Source: UBA9732 sp052170315
GTDB lineage: Bacteria > Spirochaetota > Spirochaetia > Sphaerochaetales > Sphaerochaetaceae
Length of the DNA: 64,000 bases
Assembly: GCA_052170315.1 (NCBI GenBank)
Contig: JBQNAT010000001.1
Span: 124,001-188,000 of the forward strand
Reading direction: 5' to 3'
The position numbers were made by a program, and so were the translations under genes. Positions 1-8,502 of the stretch are shown here, in pieces (the first letter of the stretch is position 1; each line of letters opens with the position of its first letter). Under the pieces are notes generated by a model. That model worked only from the letters and a program-made list of their open reading frames with translations, did no database searches and had not been told where the DNA came from.

Positions 1-1190
1 TCGGAATCTGGATTGAACCTGAAATGATAAGCAGAGAGAGCCTGCTTTTTAAAAACCATCCCGACTGGGCGGTAATAATTCCCGGAAGAGAACCTTCCGT
101 AGGCCGCAACCAGTTCATTTTGGATCTTACAAGAAAAGAAGTGAGGGACTATATAGTCGAAGCAATGGCTGAAATCTTCAGACTTTCAAAGGCAGACTAT
201 GTAAAGTGGGATATGAACAGAATATTCAGCGACCTTTACAGTTCTTCCTATGTAAGAATGGGTGAATTCTGTCACAGATATGTTTTGGGACTTTATGAAA
301 TTTTTTCACGCCTCACAAAGTCTTTCCCCAATATTCTTTTTGAAGGCTGCGCCTCCGGCGGAAACAGATTTGACCTTGGAATTCTGTGCTTCATGCCTCA
401 GATTTGGGCAAGCGACAACTCGGACGCCTACTGCAGAACTCAGATACAGAACGGGACCTCTTATGCCTATCCTGTAAGTACAATGGGAGCTCATGTATCG
501 GCATCTCCCAACCATCAGACACTAAGACGGACTGATATTGAATCACGCTTCAACGTTGCCGCTTTCGGCGTGCTGGGCTATGAAATGGACCTTAGTTCAC
601 TGAACAGAATGCAGAAGCAGACCGTAAAAGAACAGATTGCCTTCTACAAAAAACACAGGGCGCTTTTCCAGTACGGACGTTTTTACAGGCTAACTGAAGG
701 CTTTGAATCAAAAGACCCCGGAGAACGCAACAGCGTGCGATGGCTCTGCGCGAATACCGACTTCAGCGAAATGCTGCTTCTTGATTTTCAAATACTCAAC
801 CAGCCAAATGTCGGACCCGAAATTCTTAGAATACCTTTCGCGAGACCTGATTTTGACTATGAGATTGAAGCAAGGGACGTTAAAGTCGCGATTGAAAAAT
901 TCGGCAGCCTGATTAACATGGTCAGTCCCGTAATGATAAAAAACAACAGCGCCGTGAAAAAAATCGTTGATGAAAACGTTATGCTGAACAGCTCTGAACG
1001 CTACCTGGTATCGGGAGACATTCTTGCCTACAGCGGTATAAGACTGACCCCTCAGTTCAGCGGGACAGGCTTTAACAGCGAGGTAAGAGTGCTTGGAGAT
1101 TTTGGCTCAAAAATGTACCATATTGTCAGAATAATTAAGGAAAAAGAAGCTCCGGTTAAAAACCGGACCATCCTTAAGAAACAGCTTTAA
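1..1190 (+). CDS. Alpha-galactosidase, GH36 family (5' end outside window)
   Basis: Hydrolyses terminal alpha-galactosyl residues of raffinose or melibiose-type sugars. The frame is open from the window edge: codons before the first ATG at 24 already encode GIWIEPE, a conserved strand of the GH36 barrel, so that ATG is internal. The KWDMNR motif holds the catalytic nucleophile Asp (codon 210-212), and a SDNSD motif near 411-425 holds the acid/base Asp. The last ~150 residues form the C-terminal beta domain. GH36 enzymes are usually ~700 residues, so roughly the N-terminal 40% is missing. It converges on the Mrp-like gene with a 14-nt gap. No signal peptide can be judged. Family assignment is firm; the precise substrate is inferred. 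Confidence 0.9.
   Translation, partial: GIWIEPEMISRESLLFKNHPDWAVIIPGREPSVGRNQFILDLTRKEVRDYIVEAMAEIFRLSKADYVKWDMNRIFSDLYSSSYVRMGEFCHRYVLGLYEIFSRLTKSFPNILFEGCASGGNRFDLGILCFMPQIWASDNSDAYCRTQIQNGTSYAYPVSTMGAHVSASPNHQTLRRTDIESRFNVAAFGVLGYEMDLSSLNRMQKQTVKEQIAFYKKHRALFQYGRFYRLTEGFESKDPGERNSVRWLCANTDFSEMLLLDFQILNQPNVGPEILRIPFARPDFDYEIEARDVKVAIEKFGSLINMVSPVMIKNNSAVKKIVDENVMLNSSERYLVSGDILAYSGIRLTPQFSGTGFNSEVRVLGDFGSKMYHIVRIIKEKEAPVKNRTILKKQL
1152..1166 (-). terminator. Possible terminator hairpin for the Mrp-like gene
   Basis: CCGGTT-TTT-AACCGG on the minus strand, followed after four bases by a CTTCTTTTT tract, lies 38 nt past the stop of the minus-strand ATPase gene and inside the end of the alpha-galactosidase gene. 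Stem and T-tract are seen; termination is inferred. Confidence 0.3.
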
Positions 1191-1204
1191 GATACTAATT
1201 CAAA

Positions 1205-2113
1205 TCAGCTCTTTGCCTTTGAAGGGCAGCTTGACGGACATGAAGCGCAGGCTGAAGGCGAACATGACTCAAACTTTGGAATATAGGGAGTGTGTGTAAA
1301 CTTCACTGTGGAATGAAGCTTTTCCGCAATTTCCCTGAAAGCCTTCGCGCTTTCGCTGTCAGGATTTTTTTCCAACCAGTTTACACCAAGATCCTCATCC
1401 TGCTGAAGTCCAACTTCCATAGGTATGCCGCCCAGAAAAGGAAGACCTGTTTCAATGCTTAGATTTTTTCCTCCGTCTTTTCCGAAAATCTGTATCTTCT
1501 TACCGCAGTCGGGGCAGATGAGAAAACTCATGTTTTCAATAATACCAAGAACCTTGACATTCAGCTGCCCGGCAAAGTTCACGCTCTTTCGCGCATCAAG
1601 GATTGCGACCTGCTGCGGAGTAGTAACCAAAATCGCGCCGGTCAAATCCGGCACGGTCTGGCATACCGCAAGCTGCTCATCTCCTGTTCCGGGAGGCGAA
1701 TCTATAAGAAGATAGTCCAAAACACCCCACTCCACATCAGCCAGAAACTGCTTAATTACGCCTATTTTCATGGGCCCGCGGAAAATTATGGCCTGATTCG
1801 GGTCATTTAGCGCGAAGCTCATACTTACAACCTTAAGCCCTTCTCTGGGGCTGACCGGTATAATGCTTTTCCCGTCCTCTGTAGACTGCAGAACAGCACC
1901 TTCGCAGCCAAACATTTTTGCGATATTAGGTCCGTGAATGTCCGTATCCAAAACACCTACCGTATGTCCCATCGCAAGAAGCGCATTCGCCAGATTAACA
2001 GTAACGGTGCTCTTTCCAACGCCGCCCTTTCCGCTCATTATCAGTATCTTGCGATTAATCTTTTCCATTTTTTCATGGATTTTTATTTCCTGAAGTTCAT
2101 TTTCGTTAGGCAT
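1205..2113 (-). CDS. Mrp/NBP35-type P-loop ATPase, iron-sulfur carrier
   Basis: Member of the Mrp/ApbC family that carries and inserts Fe-S clusters in the cytoplasm. Near the N-terminus is the deviant Walker A GKGGVGKST, followed by the DTDIHGPN and DSPPGTGD signatures and a CPDCGKK pair typical of the dimer-bridging cysteines. The last ~25 residues hold five further cysteines in CxPSxCxxCPxxC spacing, which may hold an extra cluster. The ATG at 2113 is preferred over the one at 2125 because GGAG lies six bases before it, while the upstream ATG has no ribosome site. About 302 residues, normal for the family. No neighbour explains its client. Confidence 0.9.
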   Translation of the reverse strand: MPNENELQEIKIHEKMEKINRKILIMSGKGGVGKSTVTVNLANALLAMGHTVGVLDTDIHGPNIAKMFGCEGAVLQSTEDGKSIIPVSPREGLKVVSMSFALNDPNQAIIFRGPMKIGVIKQFLADVEWGVLDYLLIDSPPGTGDEQLAVCQTVPDLTGAILVTTPQQVAILDARKSVNFAGQLNVKVLGIIENMSFLICPDCGKKIQIFGKDGGKNLSIETGLPFLGGIPMEVGLQQDEDLGVNWLEKNPDSESAKAFREIAEKLHSTVKFTHTPYIPKFESCSPSACASCPSSCPSKAKS

Positions 2114-2228
2114 ATTAATCTCCATTCAAAAGATAGTAATTAAAATTGTATTTTGCAAGCATAAGGACGCAAACCGTTTCTATTTACAAAACAGGGCCTT
2201 GTCAATAAAATTCCAAACGAGGAATACA

Positions 2229-3011
2229 ATGAAAAAAAATCCCGTAAAAATGACAAAAAACTGCGAACATCAGGGCTTTGCAGGTCTGAATGACCAGGTT
2301 TATTTATTAATACGAAGGCTCAGAAGTATAATGTACCCGGAGATTTTCGATGAATGTCCCTGTGTTGCGACTACCGTTATAGAAAACAGCGTTGAAGCGG
2401 ATGAACTCTTAAAAGACCTTATACCGTGGGTAATGCCGGAGGCCGACGCGGATAAAATGGCAGAAACAATCATAGGCGGACTTGAAGAAATAAAGCAGAT
2501 ACTTGAAACAGATATACAGGCCGCCTACGAAGGAGACCCCGCCGCAAGAAATAAAACGGAAGTAATGCTGGCATATCCGGGATTCGAGGCAATAAGCGTC
2601 TTTCGCATCGCTCATCTCATTTACAAGCTGGGCATACCTTACATACCAAGGATAATGACGGAATACGTCCATCACCACACGGGAATAGACATACACCCCG
2701 GCGCAACCATAGGTCCCTACTTCTTCATTGACCACGGAACCGGCGTGGTAATCGGAGAAACCGCCGTCATAGGCGAACACGTAAAACTGTATCAGGGCGT
2801 CACGCTGGGCGCAAAAAGTTTCCCCGTCGGAGAAGACGGAATCCCCGTAAAAGGCATAGACCGGCATCCGAAAATCGGCAATAACGTGGTCATTTATGCG
2901 GGGGCCACGATACTGGGCGGCGACACCCATATAGGCGACAACAGCATCATAGGCGGAAACGTCTGGTTAACCCACAGCGTCCCCGCGAACTCCAAGATTC
3001 TGCGTAGCTGA
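2229..3011 (+). CDS. cysE: Serine O-acetyltransferase
   Basis: Transfers acetyl from acetyl-CoA to serine, the first step of cysteine synthesis. The N-terminal ~110 residues are the helical domain of the long bacterial type; then come hexapeptide repeats of a left-handed beta helix, including GIDIHPGATIG, HGTGVVIGETA and GDNSIIGGNVW, with the catalytic His residues in the HHHTG and DHGTG stretches. The frame extends to a TTG at 2199, but the ATG at 2229 follows CGAGG by six bases and is chosen, giving 260 residues. The C-terminus ends soon after the last coil, so the tail that binds cysteine synthase in many enzymes is short. No cysK is seen nearby. Confidence 0.9.
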   Translation: MKKNPVKMTKNCEHQGFAGLNDQVYLLIRRLRSIMYPEIFDECPCVATTVIENSVEADELLKDLIPWVMPEADADKMAETIIGGLEEIKQILETDIQAAYEGDPAARNKTEVMLAYPGFEAISVFRIAHLIYKLGIPYIPRIMTEYVHHHTGIDIHPGATIGPYFFIDHGTGVVIGETAVIGEHVKLYQGVTLGAKSFPVGEDGIPVKGIDRHPKIGNNVVIYAGATILGGDTHIGDNSIIGGNVWLTHSVPANSKILRS

Positions 3012-3106
3012 TTCGCCTTCATGCCAATGCCTTTTACAAGGACCGAAAACAGGCTTAAAAACCCCGCTTCGCGCGTTCAATATGCACATTTGAGCCATAA
3101 AAAGGG

Positions 3107-3136
3107 TTGAACATCAAAGGCCTAAAAAAGTAATAT
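3107..3136 (+). promoter_or_regulatory. Candidate promoter of the oad operon
   Basis: TTGAAC and TAATAT separated by 18 bases, 63 nt upstream of the oadG start. Moderate match to a housekeeping promoter; unproven. The 187-nt gap between cysE and oadG shows no other clear element. Confidence 0.35.
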
Positions 3137-3198
3137 AAAAGGAGCAGTATTCAGGCGGAGTTTGTGCCGTCTTTGCAAAAAAAATAAAGGAAGAAACT

Positions 3199-3477
3199 AT
3201 GTACGCATTAGCACAGTTGCCAACAGAGCAATTGTTAACACAGCTCAGGAACGGAGCAATCCTTCTTGTTCTTGGCATGTCAATTGTCTTTGTATTCCTG
3301 ACGATTCTGGTCTTCGCAACAAAGGGAGTATCAAAAGTTGTAAGGAAGTTCGAGAGTAAAACGCCTGTTGCCCAGCCTGTCGCACAGGTTGCTGTATCTG
3401 CCAAGTCGGCAGCAGCTTCCGGCGATGCTGAAGTCGCAGTAGCAATAGCCGCCGCAATGGCAAAGTTCAAAAGTTGA
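3199..3477 (+). CDS. oadG: Oxaloacetate decarboxylase gamma subunit (OadG family)
   Basis: Small membrane subunit that assembles the sodium-pumping decarboxylase. It has 92 residues: one transmembrane helix at about residues 20-40 (ILLVLGMSIVFVFLTILVF), then a charged segment and an Ala/Val-rich, Pro-containing cytoplasmic linker, as in known gamma subunits. AAGGAAG lies just before the ATG. The stop overlaps the ribosome site of oadA, and oadB follows, so the order is G-A-B. Low sequence complexity in the tail makes identification rest mainly on length, topology and context. Confidence 0.85.
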   Translation: MYALAQLPTEQLLTQLRNGAILLVLGMSIVFVFLTILVFATKGVSKVVRKFESKTPVAQPVAQVAVSAKSAAASGDAEVAVAIAAAMAKFKS

Positions 3478-3488
3478 GGTATATCAAT

Positions 3489-5321
3489 ATGAAAAAAGTT
3501 GATTTTATGTGCACTGCTTTCAGAGACGGTTTCCAATCCGTCTACGGCGCAAGAGTATTCACAAAGGATTTCATGCCGGCAGTCGAGGCTGCGCGCAAGG
3601 CAGGCATCACACATTTTGAAGCGGGCGGCGGAGCACGCTTCCAGGCGCTCTATTTCTACAGCAATGAAGACGCCTTTGAAATGATGGACGAATTCAGAAG
3701 AGCCGCGGGGCCCGATGCGAACCTCCAGACACTTTCAAGAGGTGTAAACGTCGTAGGACTTGACTCACAGCCAAGAGACATCATTGACCTTCACGCGAAG
3801 ATGTTCAAAAAACACGGAATGACAACAATCAGAAACTTTGATGCTCTTAATGACGTAGACAACCTGATTGACAGCGGAAATTCAATCCACAACGCCGGGC
3901 TCGGGCACGAAGTCACTGTCACAATGATGAGCCTTCCTCCAAAAACAACAGGCGCCCATGACCCGGATTTCTACGAAGGCGTTCTCCGCAAAATCCTGGA
4001 TGCCGGAATTCCTTTCGAAAGCATCTGCTTCAAGGACGCTTCCGGAACTTCAACACCCAAGACAGTCTATGAAACCATCAGGAGAGCCAGAAAGCTTGTA
4101 GGAAAGGACATTAAGATTGTCATGCACAGCCACGACACGGCAGGCTGCTGCGTAGCGCAGTACAATGCCGCCCTTGATGCGGGAGCAAATCAACTTGACC
4201 TTTCAATGCAGCCTGTTTCAGGCGGTACCTGCCAGGTAGACATAATCACAATGTGGCATGCTCTCCGCGGCACGGAATATGACCTTGGAATAGACATCCA
4301 CGCCATACAGAAGGCTGAAGAAGTTTTCCAGGAGTGCATGAAGGATTACTTCCTGCCGCCTGAGGCAACAAAAGTAAATCCCAACATCCCGTTCTTCCCT
4401 CTTCCCGGCGGAGCTCTTACGGCAAATACACAGATGCTCAGAGACAACGGGCTTATGGACAGATACGGCGAGATTGTTGAAGCAATGGGCGAAACAGTTG
4501 CAAAGGGCGGTTTCGGTACATCCGTTACCCCTGTTTCACAGTTCTATTTCCAGCAGGCGTTCAACAATGTCATTTACGGACCATGGAAGAAGATTGCGGA
4601 AGGTTACGGGAAGATGGTTCTGGGCTACTTCGGAAAGACACCTGTAGCGCCGGACCCTGAAGTTGTTAAGATTGCAGCCGAGCAGCTGAAGAAAGAGCCC
4701 ACCACAAAGAAAGTTGTAGATATCAACGATGCGGACCCGACCAAGGGAATCGCCGCGGCCATCAAGATGCTGAAGGACAACAACATTGAAGTCACAGATG
4801 AGAACATCTTCATTGCCGCATCCTGCAAGGAAAAGGGAATCCTTTACCTGACAGGCAAGTCAAAGGTCAACGGCGTAAGAAAAACAGACCCGAAAGAAGA
4901 AGAAGCCAGGGCCAAGGGCGAATACACTGTCACCGTCAACGGCAAGGCATACGGCGTGAAGCTTGGAAAGACAAACGCAACGGTCAACGGAGTAGATTAT
5001 CCTCTTTCCGTTGCTTTTGGAATTGACCGGAATGCAATTGCCGCCGCGCAGAATGCGGTAGCCCCTGCTCCGACCGCGTCGGCAGCACCTTCGGCAGTAC
5101 CCGCAGGCGGACAGGCAGTTGTAGCGCCAATGCCGGGTCTTATTCTCAGGCTTGAGTGCAAGGAAGGACAGACAGTCAGTAAGAACCAACTTGTAATGGT
5201 AATGGAAGCCATGAAGATGGAGAACGAGATATATGCTCCATGCGACGGAGTAATCTCTAAGATTGCAGTCTCTCAGGGACAGCAGGTCTCATCGGGCGAT
5301 GCCCTTCTGACCATAGCATAA
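3489..5321 (+). CDS. oadA: Biotin-dependent oxaloacetate (or related) decarboxylase alpha subunit
   Basis: Carboxyltransferase that moves CO2 from oxaloacetate to biotin, for decarboxylation by OadB. The N-terminal ~290 residues are the HMGL-like barrel with the metal ligands in FRDG, FKDASG and HSHD; a conserved carboxylase domain follows, then an Ala/Pro linker and a C-terminal biotinyl domain with the acceptor Lys in EAMKMEN. The opening motif CTAFRDG departs from the usual DTTLRDA, indicating a divergent branch. The ATG at 3489 is chosen because GAGGT lies eight bases upstream; the earlier TTG at 3474 overlaps the oadG stop. About 610 residues. Substrate could also be a different short acyl-CoA or keto acid, though GAB context favours oxaloacetate. 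Confidence 0.88.
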   Translation: MKKVDFMCTAFRDGFQSVYGARVFTKDFMPAVEAARKAGITHFEAGGGARFQALYFYSNEDAFEMMDEFRRAAGPDANLQTLSRGVNVVGLDSQPRDIIDLHAKMFKKHGMTTIRNFDALNDVDNLIDSGNSIHNAGLGHEVTVTMMSLPPKTTGAHDPDFYEGVLRKILDAGIPFESICFKDASGTSTPKTVYETIRRARKLVGKDIKIVMHSHDTAGCCVAQYNAALDAGANQLDLSMQPVSGGTCQVDIITMWHALRGTEYDLGIDIHAIQKAEEVFQECMKDYFLPPEATKVNPNIPFFPLPGGALTANTQMLRDNGLMDRYGEIVEAMGETVAKGGFGTSVTPVSQFYFQQAFNNVIYGPWKKIAEGYGKMVLGYFGKTPVAPDPEVVKIAAEQLKKEPTTKKVVDINDADPTKGIAAAIKMLKDNNIEVTDENIFIAASCKEKGILYLTGKSKVNGVRKTDPKEEEARAKGEYTVTVNGKAYGVKLGKTNATVNGVDYPLSVAFGIDRNAIAAAQNAVAPAPTASAAPSAVPAGGQAVVAPMPGLILRLECKEGQTVSKNQLVMVMEAMKMENEIYAPCDGVISKIAVSQGQQVSSGDALLTIA

Positions 5322-5331
5322 GGAGAGGAAG

Positions 5332-6561
5332 ATGATTGAATCATTGCTTAACCTGTGGCACTCCACAGGTCTTTACGGGTTCCTGAACCTTGACCCCGTC
5401 GCGGGGTTCGGTTGGGGCAACTTCGCGATGATAATAGTCGGGTTTGTCCTTTTCTACCTTGCGATAAAGAAGGGCTTTGAGCCGCTCCTTCTGATACCAA
5501 TAGGAATGGGCTGCATACTCAGCAACATACCATTTGCATACATCGCGGCAGCTGACCCCAACCTTGCCGCGGGAGCGCAGGGTGCCACGGGCTTCATCAA
5601 GATACTGTTTGACGCAGGTATACAGAGCGGACTGTTCCCGATTCTGATTTTCATGGGCGTAGGAGCCATGACCGACTTCGGGCCTCTTATCGCGAATCCG
5701 AAGACTCTGCTCCTTGGCGCGGCTGCCCAGTTCGGCATTTTCGCGGCCCTTATAGGCGCGCTTGCCCTGAGTTTCATCCCGGGAATCAACTTTGACCTGC
5801 ATTCTGCCGCATCGATAGGAATTATCGGAGGGGCCGACGGACCTACAGCCATTTATGTTACAACGCGTCTGGCATCGGAGCTTCTCGGACCTATTGCCGT
5901 CGCAGCCTATTCATACATGGCCCTGGTACCTGTTATACAGCCGCCTATCATGAGAGCTCTTACCACAAAGGAAGAGAGAAAGATAAAAATGCAGCAGCTT
6001 AGACCGGTTTCAAAGACGGAAAAGATAATTTTCCCGATTTCGGTTCTTATCATCTGCGCATTCCTTCTGCCAAGCGCAACGCCTCTTATAGGCGCCCTTA
6101 TGTTCGGCAACCTTCTTAAGGAAAGCGGGGTAACGGCAAGGCTTGCCGATACGGCCGCAAACTCAATGATGAACATTGTTACCATATGTCTGGGACTTTC
6201 CGTAGGTTCAAAGATGGAAGCATCTCACTTCCTTACATTGAACACTCTTGGAATCCTGCTTCTTGGCGCCATCGCATTCTCTATTGGAACGGCAATGGGC
6301 GTTCTCATTGCAAAGCTTATGAACAAGCTGGATCCGAAGCACCCGCTGAACCCGCTGATTGGTTCCGCAGGAGTTTCCGCCGTACCTATGGCGGCAAGGG
6401 TATCCAGCAAAGAAGGACAGAAGGAAGACCCGCAGAACTTCCTGCTTATGCACGCCATGGGTCCGAACGTATCAGGTGTCATTGGTTCAGCCGTCGCGGC
6501 AGGCGTACTGCTTGCATCGGTCCCAATCATGGAGCCTGTGAGAGTTCTGATTGGAATGTAA
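5332..6561 (+). CDS. oadB: Sodium-pumping decarboxylase beta subunit
   Basis: Integral membrane subunit that decarboxylates carboxybiotin and exports sodium. It has 409 residues with about ten hydrophobic segments. The conserved GIIGGADGPTAIYV region contains the Asp-Gly-Pro of the sodium site, and the C-terminal NPLIGSAGVSAVPMAAR region is also diagnostic. AAGGAGAGGAAG lies directly before the ATG, 10 nt after the oadA stop. It ends the oadGAB operon, which is followed by a good terminator. Decarboxylation here would add a sodium gradient to sugar or citrate fermentation (inference). Confidence 0.92.
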   Translation: MIESLLNLWHSTGLYGFLNLDPVAGFGWGNFAMIIVGFVLFYLAIKKGFEPLLLIPIGMGCILSNIPFAYIAAADPNLAAGAQGATGFIKILFDAGIQSGLFPILIFMGVGAMTDFGPLIANPKTLLLGAAAQFGIFAALIGALALSFIPGINFDLHSAASIGIIGGADGPTAIYVTTRLASELLGPIAVAAYSYMALVPVIQPPIMRALTTKEERKIKMQQLRPVSKTEKIIFPISVLIICAFLLPSATPLIGALMFGNLLKESGVTARLADTAANSMMNIVTICLGLSVGSKMEASHFLTLNTLGILLLGAIAFSIGTAMGVLIAKLMNKLDPKHPLNPLIGSAGVSAVPMAARVSSKEGQKEDPQNFLLMHAMGPNVSGVIGSAVAAGVLLASVPIMEPVRVLIGM

Positions 6562-6578
6562 TCTGTAAAGCATTTACA

Positions 6579-6609
6579 AAAAGCCGTTGCCGCGTGCAGC
6601 GGCTTTTTT
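6579..6609 (+). terminator. Rho-independent terminator after oadB
   Basis: AAAAGCCGTTGC pairs with GCAGCGGCTTTT (one G-U pair) around a five-base loop, followed by a T run. The A-rich left flank gives a T tract on the other strand too, so it may also serve the convergent RNase D-like gene. Confidence 0.85.
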
Positions 6610-6610
6610 A

Positions 6611-7480
6611 TTACCCAAGCTCCTTCATTGCCGCAAGGCGGGCGTCTTCGAAGACTTTTCTGTATGCCAGCTTCTCCCCTTCAAGGATGTCCTCCCATGT
6701 GCCGCTTTTGGACATTGAAACTATAAGCTGTTTCGCGAGTATTCTTGAAGCGGGAAGATTTGCCTTTCTGGCAAGACTGTCTCGGGCAAGAAAGAAATGC
6801 TTTATAAAAATCTTTTCCCTGCTGTTTAAAAGCTTGAAATTGCATATTTTTTCCCAGCCCGGACGTTCAGGGTTTTTCTGGAGAGCGCAGCTCTTCATCT
6901 CATAGTCAAGCTGTCTTATCTTCCCCTTAGCAAGCGTTTTCCGCATTTCCGCGAAAATTGAAGATTTAAGTTCAAAAAGATATTTTACATCACCCAAAGC
7001 ATATTCTATCTATTCTTCCGGTATTGGGCGCCGCATCCAGTTTGCAGTCTGATATTTCTTTTTAAGGGCGGGATTTTCCGCGCTGATGCCAAGGTTCCTT
7101 TCTATCAGGCCGGTAAGGTTTCCGTTGAAGCCAAGCGCCATAGCGGGAAGCCTTATGTCATAAATGTTTTCAAGCTGTATGCCTAAAGACTTTCGCGCAA
7201 GGGCCGCATCGCTCTGGCAGGCGAACATTATTTTTTCCGCCGGTCCTTCAAGGAACTCTTTCATAAGCGCAAGTCCTTCAGAGGTTTTTGAAAGCGCAAG
7301 GGCATCTATTATGTAATAGTTTTTCCCGTCAAAAAGCTGGATTATGCAGACATGCTCGCCATAACAGTGAAGGTTGGATTCTTCCTCAAAATCCATGGCA
7401 AAAGAAGATACTTCGCGTTCGGCAAAGTTATCCAAAAGGTTTCTGAGCCGGGACGGAACTGAAATAAAAGAGTACTCCAT
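6611..7480 (-). pseudogene. RNase D-like 3'-5' exonuclease interrupted by an in-frame TAG
   Basis: Two adjacent reading frames (7480-7010 and 7009-6611) lie in the same phase and together make one RNase D-like exonuclease of ~289 residues. The first part holds the Exo I-like DFE motif near residue 30 and the Exo II-like ACQSD segment; it ends RRPIPEE, then TAG at 7012-7010. Translation past the TAG resumes IEYALGDVKYLFEL, which is exactly the Exo III block (Tyr and Asp of YALGD) expected next. RNase D homologues usually have Gln here, so CAG to TAG is the simplest change. Without readthrough the product lacks Exo III and should be inactive. It could be a real nonsense mutation, a suppressed codon or a sequence error; TAG also ends intact genes here, which argues against reassignment. 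Confidence 0.85.
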
Positions 7481-7541
7481 CAGGAAGCCTCCCGTATAAC
7501 ACCAGGAAGTAAGACACCCGAAAGTAAGGCGGAAGGCGTGC

Positions 7542-8021
7542 TCAAATCCGTATCTCCAGAGTCTTGTTAAGGTTTATTTGGCGCATTACAACTCCGGCTT
7601 CCTTAAACATCATCATTGAAGCCACAACGCTGTCGGAGTCCGGATACTTGTTGTCTCTGTAAACCACTTCCCTTATCCCGCTCTGTATAATGGCCTTGGC
7701 GCATTCGTTGCAGGGAAACATTACAACATAAAGCGTACAGTCCCTGAGGTCTCTGGAAATGCTGTTTAGAATGGCATTAAGCTCCGCATGGCAGACAAAA
7801 GGGTATTTTGTTTCAAGAGGCTTGCCAACCCTTGCCCATGGAAGAAGGTCATCGCTGCAGCCTGTCGGAAAACCGTTGTATCCGGTGCCTACGATTTTTC
7901 TGTCCTGATTTACGATACACGCGCCCACCTGTGTATTAGGGTCTTTGCTCCTCATTGAGGAAAGCGCAGCAACGCTCATGAAGTATTCGTCCCATGAAAT
8001 GTAGTCATTTCTCTTGTCCAT
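7542..8021 (-). CDS. dCMP deaminase, ComEB-type zinc deaminase
   Basis: Converts dCMP to dUMP, the substrate of thymidylate synthase (a thyA gene lies at 51.3 kb). The cytidine-deaminase zinc motif is complete: CHAE at residues 77-80 (His78 ligand, Glu80 proton shuttle) and PCNEC with Cys104 and Cys107. About 159 residues, normal for the family. The frame continues upstream to 8093, but the ATG at 8021 is chosen: AGGAG lies seven bases before it and the upstream residues resemble no deaminase. It diverges from the DtxR-type regulator over a 109-nt gap. Confidence 0.9.
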   Translation of the reverse strand: MDKRNDYISWDEYFMSVAALSSMRSKDPNTQVGACIVNQDRKIVGTGYNGFPTGCSDDLLPWARVGKPLETKYPFVCHAELNAILNSISRDLRDCTLYVVMFPCNECAKAIIQSGIREVVYRDNKYPDSDSVVASMMMFKEAGVVMRQINLNKTLEIRI

Positions 8022-8130
8022 ATGTCTTCTCCTGCCGCAAAACTGATTTGAAGTATAGCATGAATACGAATATGCTTGTCGATTATTTTTCATTGTGGTA
8101 ACTTTTAAGTGACAACAGGAGCGTAATTAA

Positions 8131-8502
8131 ATGAAAATTCAGAAGGCAGCAGAAGATTATCTTGAGGCAATGCTAATGCTCAAGGAGAAAAAGGGGTACA
8201 TCCGTTCCATAGATATCGCACAGCAGCTTGGCGTTACAAAGCCAAGCGTCACCTACTCTACCAAACGCCTGAGGGAAAACGGCTACATTACAATGGATAA
8301 AGACGGCTTGATTACCCTGACAGATTCCGGAATGGAAATCGCGAGCCGCATCTATACCAGGCACAAGGTGCTTACAAAGTTCTTCTTAAATCTTGGTGTT
8401 GATGAAAACATAGCAAGAGAAGACGCGTGCAAGGTAGAGCACGACCTTAGCCCGGAAACCTTCAAGGCAATCTGCCTTCTTACACAAAAGCACTGCGATT
8501 AA
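8131..8502 (+). CDS. DtxR/MntR-family metal-responsive regulator (short form)
   Basis: Transcription regulator likely sensing Mn or Fe. Residues ~1-65 are a winged helix (AEDYLEAMLML, recognition helix in GVTKPSVTYSTKRLR) and ~66-120 the dimerisation helices with the DACKVEHDLS stretch that supplies metal ligands in MntR-type proteins. At 123 residues it lacks the SH3-like third domain of full DtxR. AGGAG precedes the ATG. Its TAA shares one base with the ATG of the U32 gene, so they are probably co-transcribed; no metal transporter is adjacent, so the target is unknown. Confidence 0.85.
   Translation: MKIQKAAEDYLEAMLMLKEKKGYIRSIDIAQQLGVTKPSVTYSTKRLRENGYITMDKDGLITLTDSGMEIASRIYTRHKVLTKFFLNLGVDENIAREDACKVEHDLSPETFKAICLLTQKHCD

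Noticed and set aside
2409..2930. 173-codon frame on the minus strand inside cysE
   Set aside because: It is antisense to the conserved hexapeptide region, has no ribosome site, and its translation shows no family resemblance.
6186..6905. 239-codon plus-strand frame running across the end of oadB and the RNase D-like gene
   Set aside because: It overlaps two well-supported genes in other frames and crosses a strong terminator; its sequence is Arg/Ser-rich, as expected for shadow frames.
7010..7012. TAG as a sense codon (reassigned code) for the RNase D-like gene
   Set aside because: TAG ends other intact genes in this window, such as the U32 gene and mglA, so a general reassignment is unlikely.
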